The notes under the pieces: generated by a model
Told to the model about the DNA's origin: nothing
The model's input: only the letters and a program-made list of their open reading frames with translations
Database searches by the model: none
In this document: positions 12,920 to 24,906 of the stretch, piece after piece
How the letters are laid out: every line of letters begins with the position of its first letter
How positions within the stretch are numbered: the first letter of the stretch is position 1
Position numbers and translations under genes: made by a program
From: Sphaerosporella brunnea
Taxonomy: Eukaryota > Ascomycota > Pezizomycetes > Pezizales > Pyronemataceae
Reading direction: 5' to 3'
NCBI GenBank assembly: GCA_008704415.1
Contig: VXIS01000196.1
Location: 26,043 to 90,042, forward strand
DNA length: 64,000 bases

Positions 12920-13770
12920 AGCGGTGGTCGAGGAACGGTGTAAATTTGTCTGGTCGTTGTCGTCATTAAGGGCAGGGGGTTTTTATTAGACAAAGTATAG
13001 GATGTGTGTTCGCAGTTCAGCGGGGGAGGGCTTGTATGCAAGACGAAAACCATCATCAGCTTTATGGGGATATACGCGCAAACGGACATCATATCATCAT
13101 AACCACCACCACCAAATCCCACCCTTCCATCCAGAAAAAAAAAAAAAAAAAAAAGAAAATGCCCCGCCAAAGTGACGCCTAGTTTTCAATAAATCCCACA
13201 AACATTCAGGCGAAAGAGACTGTAAGCCACCCAAAAAAAAAAAAAAAACGAGAAGCAACAGAAGAAGGACGCAAGTCACTTGGACGACGTCGAGGTCGAA
13301 GCTCCTCCACCTACGCCAAAATTGACGGCATGTTGGTAGTGATGCATAACATCGAGAAGTAGTAGTAAATGAGAGGGAGGGAAAAGAAAGGAAGGAAGGA
13401 AGAAAGAGAGGCTATGATTGCGTAGAGTAAACCAGGAGACTCACTATACTCCTAATACAAAACAAAAAAAAAACCCCGCATCATATAACTCCATGAGGAT
13501 ACCATGCCCTAGACAAATGGGACAACAAAAGAAACAGACCCTCCTCCCCCTATTCCTCCCCCTCTCGCCGATTGATAACCACAGAAACAGAAAACAGAAG
13601 AAGCAAACAACTCCTTCACCCAAAACAAAGAGAAAAAAGAACGGCAAAGCAAAGAGACCGACTGTTACGTGATCTTCAAAGAAAAATGATAGTAAATGGA
13701 ATCAGAGGAGGGAAGATGGAGAAAGAATACAAATTGCTCTGCGCTTCGGTATAATTTGGGCTTCGGGGTA
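12920..13770. other. Convergent 3' intergenic region (nuo-30/AP-1)
   Basis: The 3' regions of two converging genes. A runs occur at 13135-13154 and 13232-13248, with purine-rich repeats at 13370-13410. No coding sequence is supported. Confidence 0.6.
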
Positions 13771-15870
13771 TCACAAAATCTCCTTATGCGACATTCCTAC
13801 CTTTCCCAACACCTCCTGGACGTCATTCTCCGCAACAACCACCCCCACCTCTGAGCACTTGGCCTTGCTCCTCAGCTCGGAACAAAGCCCATCCATATCT
13901 AATTCGCCGCTTACAAATCGTGGGTGAGAGCTGATGCGATCCCTAAACCGATTAACTATCAGCGATCTCTGGACTACTCGCAAGGAAGGCACCACGAACC
14001 ATATCTTGTTGCAACTGAGCATCTGCTTCAGGTCGTCCGCAGGAACAACCTCATCCTCATCGTCGTCGGCATTCAGCGCATCGATCTGGTCGATCAATCC
14101 GCTCTTCTTGGATTCACTGCCGAGACTGTCGAAGTTTACTGCAGGGAAGGCATCGTCGAAGAAACTCATACCGATGGTAGAGTTTATGTCGTTGACTGGA
14201 TCTCTGTAGTCGTTGAACAGTACGGGGTCGAAAGTGTTGCCACTGCTTTGCTGCGCCAGCCAGTCGAGGGAGCTGTTGGTGGCGTCTGAAGTAGTGCTGA
14301 ACTGCGGCACCTTCGGGATCGGGTTGTTGGGGTTTCCGCAAGCCATGCCTAATTTCTCGCAGAACGTGGTCTCCGTTTCCCCGTCGAGACTGCCGGATTT
14401 GCACATATAACTGTCGCCATTAGGGGTGGTTATCGTTGTTCCCTCGGCTATGGCAGGCTTGCTAGATGTCGGATAGTCATGCGATGGCTCGGGACTCGTC
14501 CCACAAGACGAGCCAGGCCCGTGTTGCGACACCGAGGACGCGGAAGGCGAAGATGTGGTATCACGGCCACCATTAAGCTTGGGGGTATTCTGCAAACTAG
14601 CGCTGTCGATTCCGTTCAAGTAATCTGGGTAGAAACTCTTATTAATCGACTCGGTTATGGAAAGGCTGAAAAGATCGCAGGGCTTGGGAGTTGACTTACT
14701 CGAACCGTTTCCGTTGATCCCGTTGCTCGATCCTGTCAGCGACGGAGTTCTCTGCTTGTCAAACGAGTTTATTCTGTCCATCAATGTGCCCGGTCCTATC
14801 TTAAGACCGTCCTTTAAGATGCCGCTGCCGAAGGGCGGGAAATCGAATTGGAAGCCACCCATATTCACGAACGATGACGGTCGGTTCAATTCGCTGGCAT
14901 GTAACCTGCGCTTGTATTCACGAAGTTCGGTCTGTAGTCGGTCCACTTTTGCTCGCAACAGGCTGTTCTCATTATTCGCTGATTCGGAAGCTTTTTGAAG
15001 GTCTTCGACCTTTTGCTCCAAATCTTTCAGATGCTTTTCCTTGCGTTCACGGAATGCTCTTTGCGCGGCGCGGTTCTGTGCTTTCCGCTTGGATGTCGGT
15101 TCAGATGTGAGGGGCTTGCGCCCTGGCTTCTTGGCCGTCTTATTTTCCTTATCATCTATCTCTCAAAGTCAGATAAAACCATTTGCAAGTCGAGCTATGT
15201 ATACAGCATGAAGCTTGCGGGAATTGCATAGCACAACCAATATTAAACCACGATAGACGATGTGCACTTGGAAAAAAAAAAACAGAGGCCAACAGCAACC
15301 ACAACGGCTCAAACCAAACTGATGAGATGCAAGAAAGGTGTAGATTTTTAAGGAGATATATGATGCTATGACATGAACAGAGGACAAGCAAAGGGGCGGA
15401 AAGTACGCACCCCTCCTCTTTGGACCTGTCTCGTGCGGATCTTCAGTGCCATCGCTTTGGGGGGGCTCTTTTCTTTTTTCGTTCTCGTTCTTAGCTGGTG
15501 TCGGCGTCTCCGTTTCGCGTCCATCATTTGAAGTCGGGTGCGGCGTATCATCCATCAAATCCGCACTCAGATCATAATCCCAAGGCCCGTCCTGATCGAA
15601 CTCGGCATCCCAATCTGCGTAATCCAATCCCGGGCCTAATAACGGTGTCCCATGCGGGAAGTCGGGATCTAGCCCGGCCGTGTGCGGCGGCGAACCTTGT
15701 GGGTTATACGCTCGCGAGGTCGGCATATGCTTTTGAGTATGTGAAGCGTGGTGCGATAGGGCGGCAGAGTTAAACAACGGTGAGGACGATGAGTTTGAGG
15801 TCAATGCAGCAAGCAGTAGATCTTGCTGGTCGGGTGAAAGGTAGAGGTCATCCGGAGTCGTGGTTGCCAT
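13771..15870 (-). CDS. yap1: AP-1-like bZIP transcription factor (Yap1/Pap1 family)
   Basis: Redox-regulated transcription factor that moves to the nucleus on oxidative stress and activates antioxidant and efflux genes. Two exons, 15870-15411 and 15155-13771, give 614 residues. The bZIP spans about residues 165-238 and has the Pap1-type basic motif NRAAQRAFRERKEKHLKDLE followed by leucine heptads (VEDLQKASESANNENSLLRAKVDRLQTEL). A central cysteine-rich domain has FCEKLGMACGNPNNP near residue 425. The C-terminal one has Cys at 535, 578 and 587, the last two in LCSELRSKAKCSE, the spacing used for the disulfide switch and for masking the Crm1 export signal. The 255-nt intron joins GPKRRG to DDKENKTAKKPGRKP. 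The start MATTTPDDLYLSPDQQDLLLAAL is typical of filamentous ascomycete orthologues. Confidence 0.94.
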
Positions 15871-18686
15871 TTCTTGTCTCTCGAATGGGATGGATGAGGC
15901 AGGGGATGATCTTGTCTATCGATATATCGTTCAGTATTGGTAGTTGGTTTCCAGACCCCGCTGGTAGGTTTCAAATGGTTTTGGTCAAGATGGTGCAGGA
16001 TCGTTGCGGTTGTGTTGGTGGCGAATTGTCCAGCAGAAGAGAAACTCCCTGGGATGACGCTTCCTGGGGGGGGGGGTGGGGGTGGGATGGAGGATGGGAA
16101 TTTCGCTGTGTTCCGGGCCGGCGGAATTTAGAGGTTAAACTCCATGGGCGGCACCAATGGTATTTTACTCTTTTTTTTCCAACTTTGTGAAAAAAGAATG
16201 GTGGCCGGAGGGGAAAGAACTGTGGAGCAGTAAAAGCAAAGAGTCGGAGTTATGAGAAACACCCCTCGTCGTGAGCCGACAGCAGCAGCTGTTCCAAAGT
16301 CCCTGGTGCACTGCCCTGTTGGTGACCGGTACGGGGAGAACGCTGTGTGGTTCAGATTGTTCACGCACGGGGGAGGTGGCAAGGTGACCAACAACACGCG
16401 GTGCGGAAGGGTATCGGCGGGATCGAGACGGCTGTTGCTTGACAGATTCGCTACTGCGTGCGTGGTGGGTGTGCACAGTTTTGGGTGGTGTTCCGTGACT
16501 CGAATGGTTGGTTGCGAACAGTAATAAAAGAGGGTCTGGAATCCCTGGATGAGTCGGATGTTTGAAGCAGTGGCAGGCGGCTACCGAATTGCAACGGACG
16601 GCGGGAGACGGACCGGATCGGCGCCTCTGCGCGAACAAACTGTGTGGACGGATGGGATGGACCTGTCGATGAGAAGAACTGCAGGAATGCTATGATGCTG
16701 TGTGCGTTCAGGGCCTGGCGAGTTCACGGCGTGTTCTTCTGCCACGTTCTGCGTGTTTACAAATCAAGAAGGCTGCTCCTCGTTCAGGGGCAGAAAGATG
16801 ACTGCGACAGAGAAAAGCAGCCAGCCATTTTCAATGAAGCCGCGACCGACTTTGCTTCAGAATACCTGCACTACTCAACTAGTTGATGCCCTGGATACGA
16901 ACGAACACTTTGGACTCTCAAAACGTGTGCTATCTGCCTTCTGTCCGCATCCACTGTGCAGCCCTCGCATGATCATGATTTGTGTGAGTAGACGCCGCTT
17001 CCTGCGGGGTATATCTGCCGTTTTAGGCTGTGAAAGGCGACATGTTCACCGAATGCAGAAAGAGAGATGACAAACAGACGGCATCGTATCTACGGCCAGC
17101 GGTGGCGTTTCTCTGGGCAGCACTGCAGACTGCATTCTTCATGCCATCATCATAGTATGGTGATGCCCATTTGTTGCAAGCAAAAAGCTGACCCGCACCA
17201 CAACCCCCACCCCATGGAGGATCTTGTTGGTGATCGAGCCGTTCGGAATTGTTGGCCTGTGCCGGGAAATCATCGGATGTCACCCGGGAGCCCATGAGTC
17301 GACGTTGCAGAAGCGCGAGTCGAATTAAAGTTCCGTCAACCTGTGGTCTAACGGTAAGTAAGTGCTTGCTTACCTAAGTATCTACAAACTCGCCGGTGCC
17401 GCTAGGACAACTAAGCCATGCGCGTCGCAGATAAGCAATTTGCTTTCGGACTTCTGAAAAACTGGCCCCGATGCAGCCACAGTACAGCACCTTAAGCTTT
17501 CACTCCTCGCTTCTACCTACATTAAGGTGCAAGATGCAGTCTATTATTTCTTGCATCGTGCTCAGTGCTTATTCTCGCCTTCATTTGAGATGAGCAGAGT
17601 CAGTTGAGCCGCAAAAGATGCAATGTTGTGCTTGTACATTCCGCAAGCTCACCTAGATAATCTAGACGGCCAGAAAGGCGTGACGATACACTTCGCTCGT
17701 TGAAGGGGCTTCTCTGCATCTGTGATGCCCACAATGTTTACCACATCCTCAATTTTACGGAATCAAGGTCCGTTCTTCTGATCTGTACTCGGGTGTAGCT
17801 ATAAGTCGGGAGCACCCCGAACAAACAGCAACTGGCAACGCCACTACGATTGCTGCTAGAACTTTGTGAAGCTGGGGGTGGCATCGTAGGCCTCCCTAGA
17901 GCCTTTTTGAGTGTTTTGAAGAAAAAATACCGACTTCTTCGTGAACGACAAAGGTCTTGGCATTGTTTGGTTGTATGGAGGAAAGAAGTCGGGTACTCTT
18001 TGCATGTGTGTAACGGTACCCGAATTACCCTCGTACCCTAGTACATTCGTCGACAAATAGACACAGTCGGAAAGCTAGATATTTCATAGGACTGATTTAC
18101 GTGAAGTGAACTAACTGTACTCCACCGGCGAACCTTCTTCAGCCGTAACGGGCAAGAGCCACTCATTGTGGCTCACTCACTCAAAATTTTGATTTTGATG
18201 GCCTTCAATTCAAATTCATTCATCACCAAAGTACCTCCAAACAACTTCGATACCGTGACAGTTAGGAATCATTTGCAACAAGTATGAAGGTTTCTTCTAT
18301 CGTAATGAAAGAAGTGTCAAAGCCTTGGATACTAAGTACTTTGACCAAGAGGTAGAAGATATGTAGCTGTATGAAACCACAAGGACCGGAAGTTCACCAT
18401 TGAAGAAGGGTCGGAGGTTCTAGTTTTCGCTTTTGCACTGATGGGCTGTGTTAGTATTTATAATTCTATCCTCCTAATCTCGAAGATGTTTTTGAAATCT
18501 CATTCCTTGGAGTATGGTCCGCAAGTGGTTGATCTACAGAGTGAGCAGCAAAGTCTTGGCAAGGCGGCATCCACTTACTCTTACTCCGTGCTCACCCTCT
18601 GATATTCCCAGCCGACCCACGAAAAAAAACAGCAAGCGTTTTCTTCCGCTTCCACCTCCGGCTCGTCCATCTATACCGCCGCCATC
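15871..18686. other. Intergenic region AP-1 / SPF30
   Basis: About 2.8 kb between two divergent genes. Small open frames occur but none has a family signature, and frames on both strands overlap. A short hairpin (about 17352-17373, two 10-base arms GGTAAGTAAG and CTTGCTTACC) is visible. It presumably contains a long AP-1 promoter and 5' leader. No RNA gene is recognised. Confidence 0.5.
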
Positions 18687-19650
18687 ATGTCCGCAGAAGA
18701 GCTTAAAGAATATCAGCTCCAGGTGCGCGTTGCATGTCCCCCTTAGTTGTGAGCGCCACACTAAACATTTCGATAGCTCGAGTCCGTCGAGGCGGCCCTC
18801 AAGACTGATCCAGAAAACCCGGAACTCCAGTCTCTCATCGCTGAGCTCAAAGAAGTCATCTCACTGACGGAAGCGGTTATCGCGGAACAGAACGGTGGCG
18901 CGAACGCTGCTACGCCGACGACACCGAGCAACAGCACGCCCGTATCAAGACACGATAGCAGCAGCACTGCGACACCTGCGGAGGGGACGGGAAGTAGTAT
19001 TACCTATGCAGTTGGTGACAATGTTCTGGCGCGATGGACGAGCGGTGATAACCAGCTATATCCAGCCAGGATAACGTCTGTGACGGGTTCACACAAGAAC
19101 CCCGTCTACCTCGTAAAGTTCACTCAGTACAATGTCACTGAGCAGCTTTATCCAAAGGACATCAAGCCTGCTGGTAATTCGAGCAAGAAGAGGAAGCTGG
19201 AATCGCAGTCTACCGTGTCGACGCCCTCGGGCACCCCCAATGGCGCCATCATTTCACAACCTGCGGCGATCAACGCGGAACTGGCGGAGGCAAGGCGTGA
19301 CAAAAGGGGTATGGATACTGCCGAGAAGCCGGCCAAGAAGGGTCGAAAACTCGAGCAAAAGAAGGTCCTTGAGGCCGGGCAGAAAAAGTGGCAGGACTTT
19401 GCGGCAAAGGGTGTCAAAGGGAAGTTGGGCAAACCCAAGAAGATTGGCGAGAGCAGCATGTTCAGAACGCCTGAGAGCGTCCATGGACGAGGTATATCCA
19501 CGTTTCCTATGATTCGATACTTCTTTGAAAAAATCCCGATTCGACGGTGCTAACGTGGGTGCAGTTGGATTCACCGGCTCTGGGCAGCCCATGCGCAAGG
19601 ACGTCACCAGGGGAAAGCACATCTACCAACACAACGAAGACGACGATTAA
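18687..19650 (+). CDS. spf30: Tudor-domain splicing factor SPF30 (SMNDC1)
   Basis: Nuclear splicing factor related to SMN; its Tudor domain binds symmetrically dimethylated arginines in Sm proteins and supports spliceosome assembly. Three exons, 18687-18722, 18777-19491 and 19565-19650, give 278 residues. The N-terminal helical region (MSAEELKEYQLQLESVEAAL...ELQSLIAELKEVISLTEAVI) is typical. The Tudor domain covers about residues 87-142 (YAVGDNVLARWTSGDNQLYPARITSV...YLVKFTQYNVTEQLYPKDIKP). A basic linker (KKRKLE) precedes the conserved C-terminus GRVGFTGSGQPMRKD, which is only formed when the last intron (donor at 19492, CTAAC branch, acceptor at 19564) is removed. The first coding exon is only 12 codons. 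Confidence 0.93.
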
Positions 19651-21066
19651 GCGTTGCAACACGTGGGGAGCCGTTACCTTGCTCCAGACAACGAACGGGG
19701 TATCAGCATGTACGATAGCTCCATACAGTTGGAGCTTTTCACACAAAAAGGAGTTTGTATAGTTCCAACAATTCCGTTGCGTTGGGTTTTCATTTCTATT
19801 TTTATGGTGTTATTTGTGTTTATTTATTTTCAAATCGGGGCTAAGGCAACTTGTGTACAATGCTTGCAGCTTTGTATGCGATTTCGAAGTTGGGGTTATA
19901 ATGCTACACATGGCTCAAAATCATATATTGGCTATTCCTTTCACCCTCTGCTTTTCTGTCTTGGATGATGCTAAGTTGAGGTGTGCGTAAGCTGTACGTT
20001 TAGATCCGGGTCAATCGCCATTCGAAATTCGCCGTGCCTGACTGTCCATGGAGGCGTGATTTCACGATTGCAGATACATTATTTATTTTCCCGCGCTCGA
20101 GGTTTGTGATACATGTTCATGGGTTTGCCGGCCGCTTTGATTGATTGGGAGCTGCTCGGACTCACTCCAACTCGGTTTGTAATGGCCATCCGTCCGAGCC
20201 GACATGTTGCGGGCTCAGCATATCAAAATGGTGATTTGCCGGTGCTGAGGCCTCCTCCACGGGGATCAATGAAGATTTCTATTTTACGCGCCGTTTACGG
20301 ACGTCGCAAAGACGGTGCAAATTGCCGGGCAAAGGCAAAGACTTTCCTTCTGGAAGGAAGTATCTAGTATGGAGCATAAGCTACTCAGTATCTACCTGGC
20401 CATGTATCTCGTCAACCCTGCAAGAGCGGCAGGGCCCAAGCTGTCACGTCTTGACGAGATCTCAGATTCCTGTGTTTGTGCCTCGTGGCGTTTTGCAAGA
20501 GTGGCTGTAGATGCTGCTGCGGTTGTTTACGCGGGCCAACATCGTCATATCGTGGCTGTGATGTCGTTCCTGTGCCGTTCTCGACTGCACTCTCCTGCAG
20601 CGTCGCCTCAGGAATGTTTGCCGCAGCAGCAGCAGCAGCAGCAGGAGCATGTGCAGGTTCCGATTGGCAGCAAGCGGCACCGCATGGCATGGGAGGTCGA
20701 GGGTTGGTGGTGCGATCCCTGTGAAACTTGTCAATGAAGCCAATCCCGTCTGGGGGTCTGGATAATCTCCCTTCCCACCGCCAACGCCTCCACCAATACA
20801 ACGTATATTCTTCTGAAAGTCCTGCTTGCCCTTCTACATATTCCAACCGACCTCTTTCTCGACGCTCCTTTCTCTTTCGAATAAACATCCCTCTTCTACT
20901 TCTTCCTCTTCCTGCCGCTTCTCCTTTCTTCGCCTACCTACTTAATCTTAACCGCCAGCCTTCTTGTTTTTTCTTTTTCGCTGCCCTCAGCGACCCGTTA
21001 TCTTGCAATTCCACGCAACCAACCAACCGACTCCCCTTTTTCCCTCGATCCTCAACCACCGTCAAC
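19651..21066. other. Intergenic region with CT-rich leader
   Basis: No gene is supported. A (CAG)n run lies at about 20624-20643. From about 20770 to 21060 the sequence becomes strongly C/T-rich, as in 5' leaders of highly expressed fungal genes; this leads straight into the small gene at 21067. Confidence 0.5.
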
Positions 21067-21596
21067 ATGCCTGGTGTCGTGAGTAGCCAGCTTCGGCTCA
21101 TATGCTCTTGACCGACGCGCTGACACGTGTGGCAGCCTCCTAACGCTCTCAACCTCCTCAAGCGTCTCGGTCGCTCCATCTTGGGCAAAAAGAAGAACAA
21201 GAAGTCCGGGAAGACCAAGGATGAGGGAGCCAAGGATAACGACAATGTTCCCCCCAAGCCCATTGAGGGTGAGGGTGCCAGTTCCACCCAGCTTCCTCCT
21301 ACCGAAGGTATGCCACGAACTCTCACATCGCACGTGTGTGAACCAAACCGCTGATAACCGTTGTTCGTGTAGGTCCTCCCAAGATCGAGGATACTCCCGC
21401 CCCCGAGTCCGCTGCCGACGCCGGCCCAGTGAAAGATACCGCGGTCACCGGCGAGGAACCTAAGAAGGCCGAGGAGGAGGAGAAGGCCGAGGAGGCCGCT
21501 GCCGCCAAGGAGACCAAGAAGGAGGATGCTGCGCCCGCCGCGCCTGCTGCTACTGCTGCTCCTGCCGCCGCTGCTGCGGCGACAACAACGGCGTAA
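21067..21596 (+). CDS. Small Lys/Ala/Glu-rich protein, unknown function
   Basis: I do not recognise a characterised family. Three exons, 21067-21078, 21136-21307 and 21373-21596, give 135 residues; the first exon encodes only MPGV. The N-terminal part (PNALNLLKRLGRSILGKKKNKKSGKTK) can form a basic amphipathic helix. The rest is disordered and low complexity, ending in alternating Ala, Glu, Lys and a poly-Ala/Thr tail. All three junctions keep the frame and use good donors (GTGAGT, GTATGC). A C/T-rich leader of almost 300 bp precedes the ATG, suggesting strong expression (inference). The amphipathic basic helix might contact membranes or nucleic acid; this is speculation. Confidence 0.75.
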
Positions 21597-22054
21597 TGGG
21601 GGTCCGGAGGCCTTCTTATATGAAGACGTGTGCGCATGCGTGAGCTAGGGTACGGAAAAGTCGGATATCGGGAGCGTGATTTTTTTTGGGCGAACCTTTT
21701 TTTTCCTTGACTAATACACTTCTATTGCGAGCGCTTCCCTTTTTTTTTCACTCTTTCTTTCCTTTGTTTCCCTTTTTTTTATATACCTTACGTCGTTTGG
21801 CGGTTCCTGCTTCTGCGTTTTTCTTTTAAGAGGATGTGAATGGATATCGTGAGATGGGTATCGACTTATCGAACTTGGACGGTATGTATGATGCCGGATG
21901 GCATTATGGAATGGCAAAGAGGAGTGTTTCTATGATCAAAGTATGGAGCCTCGAAAAAGCTGAGGGATTTTTTCCCCCTGCGAAAATGTGCAACCTCGAC
22001 GACTACAGTGAAAGTCCAAACGGGCTGGAAAACCCAACCACTCTACACCACACA
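21597..22054. other. Intergenic, 3' flank of small gene
   Basis: T-rich stretches at 21679-21780 probably belong to the 3' end of the small gene. No gene is seen. Confidence 0.5.
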
Positions 22055-22739
22055 ATGACTTCCTCGAATAAGACAAAGCAGAAGCGCGCCGCTTAGCAAT
22101 CTCCCGATATATCGGCCGTCTCTGTCGAAGAAGACACCGAACTGACCTCCCACCAAGAAACAAAAACTGCGAGTCTGCCAAAGCTGCGAACCACACGAAC
22201 ACATCCTCCAAATCCAAAACCCTCGTCCTCGCCACGCACACGAAGTAACCAAGCAATTCACATACACACCAGTTCTCACTCCTCTCGCACCACTCTCCCT
22301 CAACCCGCAAAGACTCCCTCCTCTTCCTCAGCACGAACCCCACTACCCCAGCTCCAACATCCCCGCCGCCGCCGCCGCCGTCTTGATCCCCAAGCTCGCG
22401 CCCCTAATCCTAGACCCCAACAGCAACGTCCACCTCGCGCTGCAAGGGTTCTTCAAAGTTCTGCCCGCGCGCGAGGTGCAGTTCCACATTCACGTGCTGC
22501 TGCTGCACATCTGGAGCGCAATGAGCCACATTGAGCTGGAAATCCGCGGGGGCTGAAGGCACTGGCAGGGGTGCTGGGGTTTGTGGATGCCTGGGGAGGA
22601 GGTGGAGGGAAAGGAGGACTGGGGCTGTTTGGGGGAGGGAGAGGAGGGGGTTGTGAAAGAAGGCGGAGAAGTGGGGAGGCTTGCAGGACGGGTAGCACTC
22701 GTTCTGGACGATGCGCTGAAGCCCAAGGAGGAGCAATAG
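22055..22739 (+). pseudogene. Decayed copy of IPI1 (pre-rRNA processing, Rix1 complex)
   Basis: Intact IPI1 proteins act with Rix1 and Ipi3 in 60S ribosomal subunit maturation. This copy begins MTSSNKTKQKRAA and hits a stop after 13 codons. Conserved IPI1 blocks then appear in different frames. FSLLSHHSPSTRKDSLLFLST lies at about 22270-22335. VLIPKLAPLILDPNSNVHLALQGFFKVLPAREVQFHIHVLLLHIWSAMSHIELEIR lies at about 22380-22550. GLKALAGVLGFVDAWG and GRVALVLDDALKPKEEQ lie at 22551-22739. At least three frame changes are needed, and no set of plausible introns removes them. The G-rich part at 22590-22680 looks expanded. I conclude it is a pseudogene, probably a duplicate of a functional gene elsewhere. 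Family assignment rests on remembered conserved segments. Confidence 0.7.
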
Positions 22740-23559
22740 ACAATCCATGGAAAAGTTGGCGTTTGGTTTTGTTTTGGATTTTTTCATCAAGCAATTGGAA
22801 CTCTAAATCGCTGACTAAAGTTTGAAGCCAGGTAACTAATTTATAGTATATCACTCGCCTTACTTGGGCTGAAAATGATCTGGGCGCACCCAGTTATGGT
22901 TAGGAGGCCCGTTCTTGCTGGGAGTTGCTGGTGGGTCGGGTGAATTGGGTGAGTAATGGTCAGTACGGCCTGTAAGTGGTGTTGCCGCCTTTTTATAGTT
23001 AGGTAAGCGACCTCTTGCCTGGAGTTATTAGATGGAATAGTATATCTAGAGAGAGTACTGCAGCTAGAAACAGGATAGAGTCGAGTCGGAAGCACGAGGG
23101 TCAGAGGTCGCGCCAGCCCGAGCGCTGGAGGGCCGACCGTCGACCCAAGTAAGGTTGACAATTGGAGCAGAGGGAGAAAAACAGGACTCACATCGGCGCG
23201 CAAACAACTTCAGAGAACATCTGAAGCTCCAATTCCGCCCACCGGTGATGACCCTGGCCCGAGCACTCGGCCCAAGAATAAAAGCAAGCGCGCCGCAGTC
23301 AACACTACCTACAAAGAGTACGATCCATTCGATCTTCGTTTGCGCACTGCCGCCGAAGCCCTTCATGATGCACTTCATGTTCGTGCAACTGGAGATGAGG
23401 TGGCAACCGCGTATACTGGCATCAAAGCGTATACCTACTTCTGGGAGCTGAAATCAATCTTCTAGCCATGGTAAGCTCATCATGCGTTATCACTGGAGGG
23501 GCAACTTCTTCCCGTGGGGAACCGAGAGTGGGGGCTTTCGGATCCAGCAAACAGGCCAG

Positions 23560-23840
23560 AGCGAAACATACCGGTGAAGATTACTGCCTCTCCACCGAGA
23601 CACAGGACGTCATCAACCCCGAGTTTGAATCTTTGATTCTCCCTTCTGCGTTCGCGACAAGATCAGAGGACTGTGGGGCTTTCGCAAGGCTAAAGAATGG
23701 AAGACGTGGACCAAATTGTCCCATTATTGCGCGCCAGGCTGCCTCTGTATTACAGCAACTGGGTTGAATATGTGGAGGCTGTGATCCTGGCTACCAACTT
23801 TTACGTATGGTGGGTGGATTTTGGGACGTCGGGGATCGGG
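23560..23840 (+). pseudogene. Degenerate transposase fragment, possibly CACTA-like
   Basis: The stretch INPEFESLILPSAFATR, followed in another frame by GLWGFRKAKEWKTWTK and then in a third by LPLYYSNWVEYVEAVILATNFYVWW, resembles the segment of Tnp2/DUF4218-type (CACTA) transposases that contains a K-x-x-E-W-x-x-W motif and a following helical region. Two frameshifts are needed, so it is not functional. Surrounding sequence (23180-23560 and 23840-24000) gives more broken frames and may belong to the same relic. Family call is tentative. Confidence 0.4.
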
Positions 23841-24025
23841 TGGTCGGAGCAGACTCACGGTCTTGTTTCTTTTTTTTCTTATCACGGTCCAAAACGGCCG
23901 TTAGCACAGTTGGTGAACAGTATGAACACTCTCCCGCAACTTTGCTCGCCCGTCGTAGCTCTGGGGAATTGCTGCCCAAACGAGTGCCTAGCAGGTTTCT
24001 CTGTCGGTGATTCTTTGCCGGAAAA

Positions 24026-24906
24026 ATATTCTTGCTTTTTTTTTTTTTATTTCAGAGCGGATCCTGCCAGCTCAGCCCTTCTGGATGCGAAGAATCTCTT
24101 GGTGACAATTAGGATTTGTCGAACGAATTTCTGCTAGGCACGCCCACCGCAGTGCTCGATCCGAGTGACTTCCAGTGAGTCAACATGACATAAAAACCCC
24201 CCATTTTTCCATTGTCCCTCAAGGTTTTCCACGGTGCTTCAGCACTTCCGGGTTTCCCAAGGTGCCCAAGCACCTCAAGGTTTTCCCACCTACACTGCAA
24301 CATTACCCAAATACCATTCTTTGCCACTTTGGAGAGGACGCTGTTGGGGTATCGCATTACCCCAACTCCACTCCTGTCCGTACGCGAAAGCCGATTGCCA
24401 AAGTATATTTCAATTTCCAGATTAATCCAGTAAAATGAATGAGCTAATTCTTTACTAGGAGTCGGTGACATGTCTCACAGTCCTTCTGACACAATGCTGT
24501 GCTCCGAGCAACGCACTATCGAGCCACCGTTCTCCTCCGCCACCCCCCCCTCCCCCGAAAAGGACGACGTTGGGGTAATTGATTACCCCAACACCACAAA
24601 CTTTGCGGCTTCAAGGTTTTCTGGCACCTCCGCCTTTGGAGTAAAGTGCTTTCCGGTCCCAACGCTATCTACCTTCCCTCAATCGGAGGGATGACCACTC
24701 CTGTCCGTGCACGAAAGGCGGTTGCCAAAGTATATTTCAATTTCCAGATTAATCGAGTAAAATCAATGAGCTAATTCGTTACTAGAAGCCGGTGATATCT
24801 CTCGCTGTGCTCCGAACAACGCACTCTTCTGCCGCCGATCTCCACCCCCCCCCCCCCCTTCTCCCCCAAAAAGAGGGCGCCGTTGGGGTAAGAAATTACC
24901 CCAACA
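24026..24906 (+). repeat. Tandem repeat locus with three 24-bp palindromes
   Basis: Three related modules follow each other. Each contains a 24-bp palindrome with arms GTTGGGGTA and TACCCCAAC around six variable central bases, at 24343-24366, 24569-24592 and 24882-24905. Two of the modules also share a segment ending GAGCTAATTC(T/G)TTACTAG (24440-24458, 24769-24787), and two share a GCTCCGA(G/A)CAACGCACT segment. The part from 24026 to 24440 is copied at 52152-52560 with about 90 percent visual identity. In one frame each palindrome reads VGVxxYPN, but the frames around it are not conserved, so this looks like a structural repeat and not a protein motif. Confidence 0.75.

Noticed and set aside
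17300..17400. Possible tRNA near GTGGTCTAACGGTAAG
   Set aside because: No T-arm GGTTCRANNCC follows at the right distance and no cloverleaf can be folded; no other tRNA was found in the window.
20470..20740. Cysteine- and alanine-rich frames near the CAG repeat
   Set aside because: Driven by the triplet repeat; frames on both strands are equally open and no splice-supported gene emerges.
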